Part shown: in pieces, positions 26,618-34,281 of the stretch
Layout of the letters: the number at the start of each line of letters is the position of its first letter
How positions within the stretch are numbered: the first letter of the stretch is position 1
Assembly: GCA_937919925.1 (NCBI GenBank)
Contig: CALFOT010000056.1
Coordinates: 1 to 64,000, forward strand
Length of the DNA: 64,000 bases
Origin: an uncultured bacterium
GTDB taxonomy: Bacteria > Planctomycetota > UBA1135
Direction of reading: 5' to 3'
The notes under the pieces: model-generated
What the model saw: only the letters and a program-made list of their open reading frames with translations
Databases searched by the model: none
What the model was told of the DNA's origin: nothing
Made by a program: the position numbers and the translations under genes

Positions 26618-27615
26618 CTCGTTATTGCGGCAGCAGCGTTTTGGCTGCGCTGTCTGCGCCAACTTCGCGCCATACGTAAACCTTCCAAGCGGCCGCGCCA
26701 AGCAGGTCCAATCGCCGTGAAGCCAAATAAGTTGCGGTTGTTCCAGAATAAACGCAAGATGCCGCCACCGATTCCCCAGGCGAGGCCAGGATTCGGAAAG
26801 TTGCCAATAAGGAAAGCAAATAGCACGTGGCAGTAGCGCCCAATCATGCCATAGTTTTTGAGCAAGACGTATGTTTCATTCGCGGCGTTATTGTAAATCG
26901 CCTCTGGGTTGAAGCGCTCGGTGTTCATCACCCGCGCCGCTTCGTGATGATCAGCTTCCACTTCTGGATCAAAGAGTAGGCGGTAACCTTGGCGCGCAAC
27001 TCCGAGGCACGCATCCATTTCAAAACGGAAACAATCGCCGCGTAGATTTTGATCAAAGCCGCCCTGCTTGCGCAATGGCATCAGGCGCAAGCTCATGTTG
27101 GCGCCGCGGTAATGATCTACCTTGACGGTGCGCTGCGTATGCCGCGTACTTTGATCCAAAACGATTCCAGGAAAGAGCACCCGATTCCGAAAACGGGCAC
27201 GGCGTTGCCGAGGAATGCCATCCATGACATCAATTGCTGGGCCGGCCACCCCACCAACGCCAGCATCTTTTTCATAATGCCGCGCCAGGTTTTCGAGCCA
27301 AAAGGGTCGTGCGATGGCGTCATCATCGAGCAAGCAACCTACATCGCCGGTGGCTGCGTTCAAGATGGCATTCTCCGCCACCACAATGCCAGGTTGGGTG
27401 AGCAAAACTTTAACGATATGGAGTTTGGGATGATGCTCAATAAAAGCATCCACCACGGCCACGCCCTCGGGATCCAAATCTGCGCGCAACGAGATTAGAA
27501 TTTCATCTGGCAACCGCGATTGCCTGGCCAGTGCATCTAGGTTGCGACGCAGCAAATCCGGCCGCTTTAGGGTTGGCACGAAAATGGAGAAGCGCAACTG
27601 CTGTTTGGTAGTCAT
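26614..27615 (-). CDS. Family 2 glycosyltransferase
   Basis: The 333-residue GT-A-fold enzyme opens 'FSIFVPTLKRPDLLRRNLDAL' and has a nucleotide/metal-binding 'GCLLDDDAIARPFWL' segment (DDD in place of DxD), followed by 'GGVAGPAID' and a C-terminal region without several obvious membrane helices. It would add a sugar to a growing glycan; donor and acceptor are unknown. The ATG at 27615 overlaps the TGA of the upstream glycosyltransferase by ATGA. It is the last gene of a four-gene glycosyltransferase unit. Confidence 0.88.
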   Translation of the reverse strand: MTTKQQLRFSIFVPTLKRPDLLRRNLDALARQSRLPDEILISLRADLDPEGVAVVDAFIEHHPKLHIVKVLLTQPGIVVAENAILNAATGDVGCLLDDDAIARPFWLENLARHYEKDAGVGGVAGPAIDVMDGIPRQRRARFRNRVLFPGIVLDQSTRHTQRTVKVDHYRGANMSLRLMPLRKQGGFDQNLRGDCFRFEMDACLGVARQGYRLLFDPEVEADHHEAARVMNTERFNPEAIYNNAANETYVLLKNYGMIGRYCHVLFAFLIGNFPNPGLAWGIGGGILRLFWNNRNLFGFTAIGPAWRGRLEGLRMARSWRRQRSQNAAAAITS

Positions 27616-28763
27616 GAGCTGGCCACCTCAAGCGCAACTTGGTAGGCAGCAACATGATCACGTGCCGAATTCGCCCATGTGAATTGGGCCGCGTGGGCAA
27701 AACCACGGCGAATCAAATCATCGCGCTCGGGACCCGGGCTGCTCGCCTGCATGAGGGCATCTGCGATGCCTTCAGGATCATTGGGGTTCACCAATAGGCC
27801 AGCGTTCGCAGTGACTTCCGTGAGGGAACATGCGTCTGCGGCCACCACTGGTGCGCCACACGCCATCGCTTCGATCACGGGAATACCAAATCCTTCGAGA
27901 AACGAAACTAAGGCGAATGCAGCGCAACAGCCATAGAGCCGTGGAATATCCTCTTCGTCGACAAAACCAGTTTGCAAAACTCCTACATCATGTTGGCGTT
28001 GGACAATGCGCTGCCACATTTCATCGTAGAGCCAACCTTTAGCTCCGGCTAAAACTAATTGCCCATCAAAACCACGCGCACGCATTCGTTGGAAAGCCGC
28101 ACACAAACCTTCGATATTTTTGTTGGGCTGTAGCGTGCCGAGGTACAGCACGAAATTGGGGCGGATTGCATACCGTTGCGCTAGGCGGTGTAAATCGGCT
28201 TCTAGATCGCTTGGAGCTTGCAGACCGGGTGAAATTCCGTGATAGATGGCTTGCACGCGACTAGGGTCCACTTGCAGTCTTTCCACGATATCCCGTCTGG
28301 AAAATTCCGAAACAGTAATCACACGGTGGGCGCGTTGTGCTGAGGCTGGCACGGTTGCTGTGCGTTCGCGAATCCAGGCTGCGGGCAGGCCCTCGGGTGC
28401 GCGCAAAAAAGCGAGGTCATGAATGGTGACCACACGTGCCGATCGCCGACTCGGGGGAACAAGGTCAAAAGGACCGTGAAACAAATCGTGCTTACCAGCG
28501 GTAATTTCAATGGGCACCCGTAATGCGCGCAGAAGTTGCGGCGGGAAACGCGAAACCGTGGAACTTTTCGCGCCCGCCAGCCGGCAGGTTTCGCGCATTT
28601 TTGCCAAGTGATGGCCGCGCAAAAAATTAAAGTACAGACCAATCTCCCAATCTGCCGGCATGACTGCCGGCAGATTGTGCAAAATTTCCATGCCATAACG
28701 ATAAGCCCCACCTTTGTGGTAGCCGGAAAGGGCCATCGCGGTTGCGTCGAAAAGAATTTTCAT
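27612..28763 (-). CDS. Family 4 glycosyltransferase
   Basis: The 383-residue GT-B enzyme begins 'MKILFDATAMALSGYHKGGAYRYGMEIL'-like, with a Gly-rich acceptor-site loop. The C-terminal donor site has 'FVLYLGTLQPNKNIEGLC' and the 'SFLEGFGIPVIEAMACGAPVV' E-x7-E motif. ATG 28763 is preferred: it forms an ATGA overlap with the preceding gene's stop. The frame is open for 17 more codons upstream without similarity. The second and third genes of the unit also belong to GT4 and probably act on the same polysaccharide. Confidence 0.9.
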   Translation of the reverse strand: MKILFDATAMALSGYHKGGAYRYGMEILHNLPAVMPADWEIGLYFNFLRGHHLAKMRETCRLAGAKSSTVSRFPPQLLRALRVPIEITAGKHDLFHGPFDLVPPSRRSARVVTIHDLAFLRAPEGLPAAWIRERTATVPASAQRAHRVITVSEFSRRDIVERLQVDPSRVQAIYHGISPGLQAPSDLEADLHRLAQRYAIRPNFVLYLGTLQPNKNIEGLCAAFQRMRARGFDGQLVLAGAKGWLYDEMWQRIVQRQHDVGVLQTGFVDEEDIPRLYGCCAAFALVSFLEGFGIPVIEAMACGAPVVAADACSLTEVTANAGLLVNPNDPEGIADALMQASSPGPERDDLIRRGFAHAAQFTWANSARDHVAAYQVALEVASS

Positions 28764-29914
28764 CGGCTTATCGTTGCGGCGTTGCGGTAAGCGGCGAGGG
28801 TTTGCTGCGCGCATTTGGTCCAGGAGAAATCAGCGGCGCGCTGCAAACCGCGGGCGCGTAAATTTTCACCCAGCGCCAAGTCGCCTTCGATGCGGAGCAA
28901 GAGTTGCGCGAGTCCATCGATATCATCAGGATCAAAAAACTGCGCGGCATCGCCTCCAACTTCTGGCAACGCACCGCGATTCGAACTCAACACCACTGTA
29001 CCGGCGGCCATGGCTTCAATCAGCGGCATGCCGAATCCTTCATAACGCGATGGCGTCACCATGGCTTTTGCACCACCGAGTAGCGGCGGCAAATCTTCTT
29101 GATCAATGAAACCTAGAAAGTGCAAGTGCTCACGCAAAATCGGCAAGCTCGCGGCGACCTCACTCACTTCTGCAGCTTGCCAACCGGCGCGACCAGCAAC
29201 CGCTAAATCGGCCTGTAGTCCAGATTCCAGAGCTAATCCGAAGGCGCGCAACAACATGGGTAAATTCTTTTTTGGCTCCACCGAACCGACAAACAAGAAG
29301 TAAGGTCGTTTGGTTAATCCCAATTTGCTACGCACGCGCTGCACCGCCGACTCATCCTGTCCGGCATGGCGAAAGCGTTCCTCAATGCCATGGTGCACCA
29401 CGCAAGTGCGCCCGTGCGGTACGCCGTAGTGCTTTACTAAATCCGTGCGCGTATGTTCGGAAACACAAATCCAGTAGCTTGCGCGGTGGGCAAGACTTTG
29501 CGTACCCCGTTGCAGGCGCGCTACCCAGGCCGGGTTGAGAAACTGCGGATAATGCAAGTACATCAAATCATGCGAGGTCACCACCAGCCGCCCTTGCGTA
29601 GGCAGATCAAATACCGGCTCCGGCACATGGACCAAATCATGTTTCCCGGTGAACCATTCCAAATGCGCACCCCAACGCGCGGTGGCTTGAATCCAGTCTG
29701 GCGACAGCCACCAATGTTGCGGGTTTGCACCCTGGCGGCGCAGGCGTTCCACAAAGGCCACGTTCTTGGGGTTCAAAAAAGCGGTGAATAGCGAGAACTG
29801 CATATCCTCAGGGCAGACACGCAGCAACTCGGGCACCAAATTGTGCCAGTAGGAGTCGATGCCACCAAAGTTGGTGGTGCGGGCCAAGCGGTGGCCTTCC
29901 AGAAGAATCTTCAT
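28760..29914 (-). CDS. Family 4 glycosyltransferase
   Basis: The 384-residue GT-B enzyme starts 'MKILLEGHRLARTTNFGGIDSYW'-like, with the acceptor loop in the first 20 residues. The donor-site half has 'YFLFVGSVEPKKNLPMLLRAF' and 'SRYEGFGMPLIEAMAAGTVVLSS', carrying the retaining-GT4 E-x7-E pattern. ATG 29914 gives an ATGA overlap with the upstream gene. Sequence landmarks are close to those of the neighbouring 27612-28763 enzyme, so the two may have arisen by duplication (inference). Confidence 0.9.
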   Translation of the reverse strand: MKILLEGHRLARTTNFGGIDSYWHNLVPELLRVCPEDMQFSLFTAFLNPKNVAFVERLRRQGANPQHWWLSPDWIQATARWGAHLEWFTGKHDLVHVPEPVFDLPTQGRLVVTSHDLMYLHYPQFLNPAWVARLQRGTQSLAHRASYWICVSEHTRTDLVKHYGVPHGRTCVVHHGIEERFRHAGQDESAVQRVRSKLGLTKRPYFLFVGSVEPKKNLPMLLRAFGLALESGLQADLAVAGRAGWQAAEVSEVAASLPILREHLHFLGFIDQEDLPPLLGGAKAMVTPSRYEGFGMPLIEAMAAGTVVLSSNRGALPEVGGDAAQFFDPDDIDGLAQLLLRIEGDLALGENLRARGLQRAADFSWTKCAQQTLAAYRNAATISR

Positions 29915-31059
29915 GGGCAAAGTTCGTGGTAGCAAAAATCGACGTCATCCCAGTGGCGCTGGGGAGCGAACTCCGTACGCACCCATTCTCGCATGGCGGC
30001 ACCATGACTTGCTAACGTGGCTAAGTCACCAGCGAGATTCTCTAGCTGACGGCGCAAACTGGCAACATCTTCGGAAACAAAAGTCCAGCCGCGGTTCGGG
30101 GGCAACAATTCCGGCACGCCACCTGCGTGCGAAGCTAGTGACGGCCGCCCGCGGGCTCCGGCTTCGAGCACGGTAAGCGGTGAGTTTTCAGGAACCCGGG
30201 AAGGCAGTACCTGCAAATTGGAGGCGGCATAAGCAGCAGCCATTTGCTCTTCGTTGCAGAAGCCAAGAAACTTGACGCGCGCAGTTAGCCCCGCGCGTGC
30301 CACTTGTTGACGGAGCTCCACCTCGCAATCTCCTGAGCCCGCAATCTGCAAAGTTGCCTGCTGCAACGCCGCATGGCTACTCGTAGAAAGTGCCTCAATC
30401 AGCAAATCAACGCCTTTGGAGCGGAATAAGGTCCCGGCGAAAAAGATCCGCAGGTGATCCGTCGGCAACGGCAAAAGCTCTGCCGGCTGAATGGGTAGGC
30501 GTTGTAAGCGACTCCGTTCAGATGGAAACCCGATCCCATCGCGCAAAGCTAAGGTGGGGCATAAGAACAGCTTGGTGCATGCGAAAACGAGTTTTCGATC
30601 TGCTTTTAACGAGCGCCGATCGAGCAGCGTGCGCAAGCCACCGGTGATTCCGGAGCGATCTAGCCCAAATGGATTCGGGTCGATGAGGGTGAAATCATGC
30701 ACGGTCATCAAAATCGGGAGACCCAATTTATAGATAGTAGGAAAAACGGTAGATCGGAAGGCTGCGCAGTTTTGGATATGGACAACATCAGGGGACTGTG
30801 CCACGAGCCATTTCTCCAGATGCTCTGCGAGTGGGGCGTGGAAATAATGGAAATCAAGTCTCCGCCGCAGGGCTGAAGTGGGCCGCTGATATTGGAAATG
30901 TGTGCTGGCGATCGTATCAGGCAAACCTTCAGCGGCCTCATCTAGGCCATAAACAAGGTTCTCGTGGCCACGGAGTACCATTTGCGGCAAGAGCTGCTTG
31001 AGGTAAGCGGTAGCCCCACCATGGATGCGGGGGGCGTCGTGGAAGTGGAGGACGCGCAC
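29911..31059 (-). CDS. Family 4 glycosyltransferase
   Basis: The first gene of the four-gene glycosyltransferase unit, 382 residues, GTG start at 31059. The N-terminal half has the acceptor loop 'APRIHGGATAYLKQLLPQM' and 'DVVHIQNCAAFRSTVFPTIY'. The C-terminal donor half has 'FAGTLFRSKGVDLLIEAL' and 'VPENSPLTVLEAGARGRPSLAS', the SPLTVLEA form of the GT4 E-x7-E motif. It is divergent from the porin-like gene across a 419-nt gap, which must hold its promoter. Confidence 0.88.
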   Translation of the reverse strand: MRVLHFHDAPRIHGGATAYLKQLLPQMVLRGHENLVYGLDEAAEGLPDTIASTHFQYQRPTSALRRRLDFHYFHAPLAEHLEKWLVAQSPDVVHIQNCAAFRSTVFPTIYKLGLPILMTVHDFTLIDPNPFGLDRSGITGGLRTLLDRRSLKADRKLVFACTKLFLCPTLALRDGIGFPSERSRLQRLPIQPAELLPLPTDHLRIFFAGTLFRSKGVDLLIEALSTSSHAALQQATLQIAGSGDCEVELRQQVARAGLTARVKFLGFCNEEQMAAAYAASNLQVLPSRVPENSPLTVLEAGARGRPSLASHAGGVPELLPPNRGWTFVSEDVASLRRQLENLAGDLATLASHGAAMREWVRTEFAPQRHWDDVDFCYHELCP

Positions 31060-31478
31060 GTTGTGTTTTCGGGTTCAGGGATTCTATCGCCTAGAAGCAA
31101 AGACGTAAGTCGTTTACTCAACAGGATTTGCGAATGCAGGTCAACACAGGGCCAGGAAACCTCAGGAAATCAAATCCGTAAAGTGTTATCTGGAAAGAGT
31201 TTACGGACGCAGCTCGGTATTCGCCAGAAATTGTGGTCAAATGATGAGTCTAGCTTCCGATGTAACCCCCATGGGCGTGAGTCCTGGGAAGGAAGAATTC
31301 TGGAAAATGACTTGCTCCATCTCGCCGCATCGGCACAATGTTTCGCCATCTTCTGCATAAGGCTCCCAAGCTTGCAGAAGGTGACAAAAAACAATCCATC
31401 TCTCGCCGACTAAGGCCTGCTTGGCCCGTCAGCAGAAACAACCCATCCGCCCAATAGGGCCCAATAAGGAAGTTTCGA
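31060..31478. other. 419-nt non-coding region between divergent glycosyltransferase and porin-like genes
   Basis: No convincing gene is seen. The region holds an inverted repeat (31175-31207), a short direct repeat CAGGAAA (31153 and 31163), and two copies of CCCAATA flanking GGG just before the porin-like gene. AAGGAAG about 6 nt before ATG 31479 is a good ribosome binding site. A long 5' leader for the porin-like gene is likely. No clear -35/-10 pair could be fixed by eye on either strand. Confidence 0.6.
31175..31207. promoter_or_regulatory. Perfect 8-bp inverted repeat (candidate operator or hairpin)
   Basis: The arms TCCGTAAA (31175-31182) and TTTACGGA (31200-31207) are exact reverse complements separated by 17 nt, placing their centres about 25 nt apart. 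This fits either a dimeric regulator binding site or an RNA stem with a large loop. It lies in the only long non-coding gap, about 270 nt upstream of the porin-like start and 116 nt from the glycosyltransferase start. Confidence 0.4.
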
Positions 31479-32753
31479 ATGAAGGTTCGCCTGTTCAATC
31501 TAGTGGCAATTGCCGCGATCACCCTGAGTGCTCAGGGTGTTGCTCAACAAAACGATAGCCTCGAGCGTGCTCTGGCTGATCTCAATTCCGGTCTCGCTGC
31601 GCCTATGGGCAACGCAGGCTACACAATCTCTGGTGATTTCCGTGCCCGCAACCGCTGGTACAAAGATGACAGCGCTACTGGTATCACCAACAACCGTGAC
31701 GTCGATACTCGCGTACGCCTGAACTTCTTGTTCAACGTGACTGAGTCTTCCCAAGCATTCGTTGGCTTTAATGGCAGCGAGTCCTGGGGCGATGCTGGCA
31801 CCGGCACCACGCCTGGTCAGTACGATGATCCTTACAGCGTCGCTGGTTCGCCACGCGATTTCCAGCTCCTGCGTAGCTGGGTTGCTGTAGATAGCCTTCT
31901 GGGAGAAGGTGGCCGCGCCAAGATTGGTCGTGACTACTACACTCCAGTTAGCGGTCGTATTATTGGATCGGATGAGTGGGATAACACTCCTGCTTCCCAG
32001 TCCGGCATCTGGTACGACTACGCAATGGATAGCGTTGCACTGCACTTCTCGATGCTAAACGGCCTCGAAAACGGCTACTTCGCACCCTCTTTGACCACCT
32101 CTCTTGGTGATGGCGACGACATGGTCTACATTGCAGCCCTTAACTGGACCTGCGATTACGTAGAGCAGCTCGGCCCTATCGCTGTGGTTCCTTACTGGAT
32201 CCGCAATGAGGTTTCCTTGGCTGATGCAGATAGTGACACCTGGATGGGAGTTCTTCTCACCGGTGAAGCCATGGGCATTGGTTACGAAGTGGAGTACTCC
32301 GATTACGAGCACGGCACTACCGACGGCAACGCTTGGTACATTCGTGGCGTTATCGACCTTGATGCTCTTGCTGAGCTTCCTGGTGTGGAAGACGGTGGCT
32401 TGTCCGTCGCTTTCTCGGATTCTGATAAGAACTACGCTACCACTGGTGTCACCAAGTACCACAATGCAGTTGGCTTCAGCGACAAGCTGGGCGCTGGCGG
32501 CATCTGGACTACGGATACCAACACCTGGAACATCGGTCTGGACATTAGCCCTGCAGAGGGTTGGAATGGCAACATTTCCGTCATGGATGTTGAGATGGGC
32601 ACTGCGCAGTGGAGTGAGATTGACCTTTCGGTTAGTCACACCCTCGGTGGCAACGTTGAAGGTTGGTTTGGCTACGCCATGGTTGACAACACGGGCTCGT
32701 CCCGTAACGAAGACACCTTCTGGGCTGTCCTCGATCTGTCTTTCGGCAACTAG
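31479..32753 (+). CDS. Porin-like outer-membrane beta-barrel protein
   Basis: The 424-residue protein has a signal peptide (about 1-22, ending near 'AQGVAQ'). Many alternating hydrophobic/polar strands follow, rich in Gly, Asp, Tyr and Trp, with 'FRARNRWYKDD', 'VRLNFLFNVTESSQAFVGFNG' and a final strand 'FWAVLDLSFGN'. The pattern matches Gram-negative porins, although the very last residue is Asn rather than Phe. The long leader, the strong ribosome binding site and the strong terminator after the stop suggest a highly expressed single-gene unit. Substrate unknown. Confidence 0.78.
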   Translation: MKVRLFNLVAIAAITLSAQGVAQQNDSLERALADLNSGLAAPMGNAGYTISGDFRARNRWYKDDSATGITNNRDVDTRVRLNFLFNVTESSQAFVGFNGSESWGDAGTGTTPGQYDDPYSVAGSPRDFQLLRSWVAVDSLLGEGGRAKIGRDYYTPVSGRIIGSDEWDNTPASQSGIWYDYAMDSVALHFSMLNGLENGYFAPSLTTSLGDGDDMVYIAALNWTCDYVEQLGPIAVVPYWIRNEVSLADADSDTWMGVLLTGEAMGIGYEVEYSDYEHGTTDGNAWYIRGVIDLDALAELPGVEDGGLSVAFSDSDKNYATTGVTKYHNAVGFSDKLGAGGIWTTDTNTWNIGLDISPAEGWNGNISVMDVEMGTAQWSEIDLSVSHTLGGNVEGWFGYAMVDNTGSSRNEDTFWAVLDLSFGN

Positions 32754-32774
32754 TCTTAACGATTACGAAGCTAC

Positions 32775-32815
32775 AAGACGGGCATCCTTCGGGGTGCCCG
32801 TCTTCTTTTGTTTTC
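32775..32815 (+). terminator. Strong intrinsic terminator of the porin-like gene
   Basis: A perfect 10-bp stem (AAGACGGGCA paired with TGCCCGTCTT) encloses a 10-nt loop containing the stable TTCG core, followed by CTTTTGTTTT. It begins 21 nt after the stop codon. It also covers the in-frame upstream extension of the next gene, so that gene must start further down, at ATG 32847. Confidence 0.92.
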
Positions 32816-32846
32816 CCACCTTCCCGTCGTGCTAAAATCTCGAGCA

Positions 32847-33830
32847 ATGGGAATCCTCCTGCAGCCCCTCCCAGATGGTCCCCTCGATATTCTTGGCGAT
32901 GTGCATGGTGAACTCGGGGCTCTACAGGAATTACTCCAGCACCTTGGCTACGACCGCTGTGGCTACCACCCAGATGGGCGGCACCTCGTTTTTGTCGGTG
33001 ACCTGGTGGATCGTGGCCCCGATAGCCTGGGCGTGATTCGCCTAGTGGCTCCTTTAGTGGAGTCCGGCGCGGCCTCCTGCATCCTAGGCAATCACGAGCT
33101 GAACCTGCTGTTGGGCAAACGTCGCCCTGGCAATGAATGGTTTTTTGGCGAACAGCAGCAGGTGGGTGATCACCGCACCACCATGGGGCAAGTCCTCGCT
33201 ACCCATGAAACCCGCACGGAGATTCTGCTGTTCCTGCTGCGCTTGCCGCTAGCTCTCCAGCGTCATGGCTTGCGGGTGGTGCATGCCTGTTGGGATCCCC
33301 ATGCGATTGCCGCCCTAGAGAGCGCGCACTGTGGTCTGGTGGAGTTGTTCTATGCTTCGGAGCAAGCCATCACGCAGGCTTGCTTAGCGGCGGGGTACGA
33401 AAAGAACTCGAGATGCGCCGATTTAGCCCGCCAGAACGACAATCCTGTGACTGTTTTGACTTCCGGCCAAGAACGGCGCACCACTACGCCATTCCACGCC
33501 GGCGGGCGGGTTCGCCACACCGAGCGGGTGCCGTGGTGGGGGGACTACCATGACGATAGCGAAGTCATTTTTGGCCATTACTGGCGTGCCATCGATCCGG
33601 ATTGCCGCACGGCGAAAGGTGGACCGTACTTATTCGACGTCGTGCCTTATGAGCAAGCACTTGGCCCCAAGCAGAATGCTTTTTGCATCGATTTCTCAGT
33701 AGGCTATCGCAATGTGGCGCGCGCCAAGGGAGATCTCAACCCAGGCGCCACGGCTCTTGCAGCATTGCGTTTCCCAGAACGCGAATTGATGCTCGACGAC
33801 GGCCGGTGCGTGCGCGTGACAAAGCCTTAG
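32847..33830 (+). CDS. Metallophosphoesterase, calcineurin-like (ApaH/PrpE type)
   Basis: The 327-residue protein has all dinuclear-metal motifs: 'LDILGDVHGELGALQELL' (Asp, His), 'FVGDLVDRGPDSLG' (Asp, Arg), 'ILGNHELNLLLGK' (Asn-His-Glu) and a distal 'FGHYWRAI' His. The opening and spacing recall diadenosine tetraphosphatase and PrpE-type protein/nucleotide phosphatases. The substrate cannot be decided. ATG 32847 is chosen because the frame upstream lies inside the terminator. It is convergent with rsfS. Confidence 0.88.
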   Translation: MGILLQPLPDGPLDILGDVHGELGALQELLQHLGYDRCGYHPDGRHLVFVGDLVDRGPDSLGVIRLVAPLVESGAASCILGNHELNLLLGKRRPGNEWFFGEQQQVGDHRTTMGQVLATHETRTEILLFLLRLPLALQRHGLRVVHACWDPHAIAALESAHCGLVELFYASEQAITQACLAAGYEKNSRCADLARQNDNPVTVLTSGQERRTTTPFHAGGRVRHTERVPWWGDYHDDSEVIFGHYWRAIDPDCRTAKGGPYLFDVVPYEQALGPKQNAFCIDFSVGYRNVARAKGDLNPGATALAALRFPERELMLDDGRCVRVTKP

Positions 33831-33898
33831 AACGCAACAGCGAAGCCGTGGAACAACTCAAGCCATGACCCCGCCGAGCCATGGCGCGTTATTCCAGT

Positions 33899-34270
33899 TT
33901 ATGCCGCTGGGTCGGCGCTGATTTCTTCAGCGTCGGCCCAAAGATCATCCATGTCGTAGAAGTCGCGCGCTTCTTGCGTAAGGATGTGGACAATCACACT
34001 ATCGAAGTCACACAGCATCCAGCTGGAAGTGGCTGCGCCTTCGACCTTACCCTTCGAACCAGTTAGTTCCTTGGCGGCAAGCTGGATGGATTCGGCCATC
34101 GCTTTGGTTTGCCGATTACTTTGTGTGGTGATCAAAACAAAGTAATCTGTCAGGTACAAAAACTCGCCCACCGCAAGGATGCGGATGTTCTCGCCCTTCA
34201 AGACGTCAGCTTCGTGCGCCAGCCTTAGGGCCAGCGCACGAGCTTCTACTAAATCGCTACTTTTTTCCAA
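33899..34270 (-). CDS. rsfS: Ribosome silencing factor RsfS (iojap/YbeB)
   Basis: RsfS binds ribosomal protein uL14 and blocks subunit joining in starvation. The 123-residue chain has the iojap-domain landmarks 'NIRILAVGEFLYLTDYFVLITTQSNRQTKAMAESI' and 'SSWMLCDFDSVIVHILTQEARDFYDMDDLWADA', nearly complete for the family. The start is TTG 34270, 11 nt after the hppA stop; no ATG precedes the domain in frame. It is probably transcribed with hppA. The usual nadD neighbour is not present. Confidence 0.95.
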   Translation of the reverse strand: MEKSSDLVEARALALRLAHEADVLKGENIRILAVGEFLYLTDYFVLITTQSNRQTKAMAESIQLAAKELTGSKGKVEGAATSSWMLCDFDSVIVHILTQEARDFYDMDDLWADAEEISADPAA

Positions 34271-34281
34271 CAGCGTATGAC

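Noticed and set aside
30964-31413. 149-residue open frame on the plus strand
   Set aside because: It overlaps the glycosyltransferase 5' end, has no recognised domain and lies mostly in the non-coding gap. It looks like chance reading.
32808-32846. Upstream extension of the metallophosphoesterase frame
   Set aside because: The stretch lies in the tail of the terminator, and the family motif begins only after ATG 32847.
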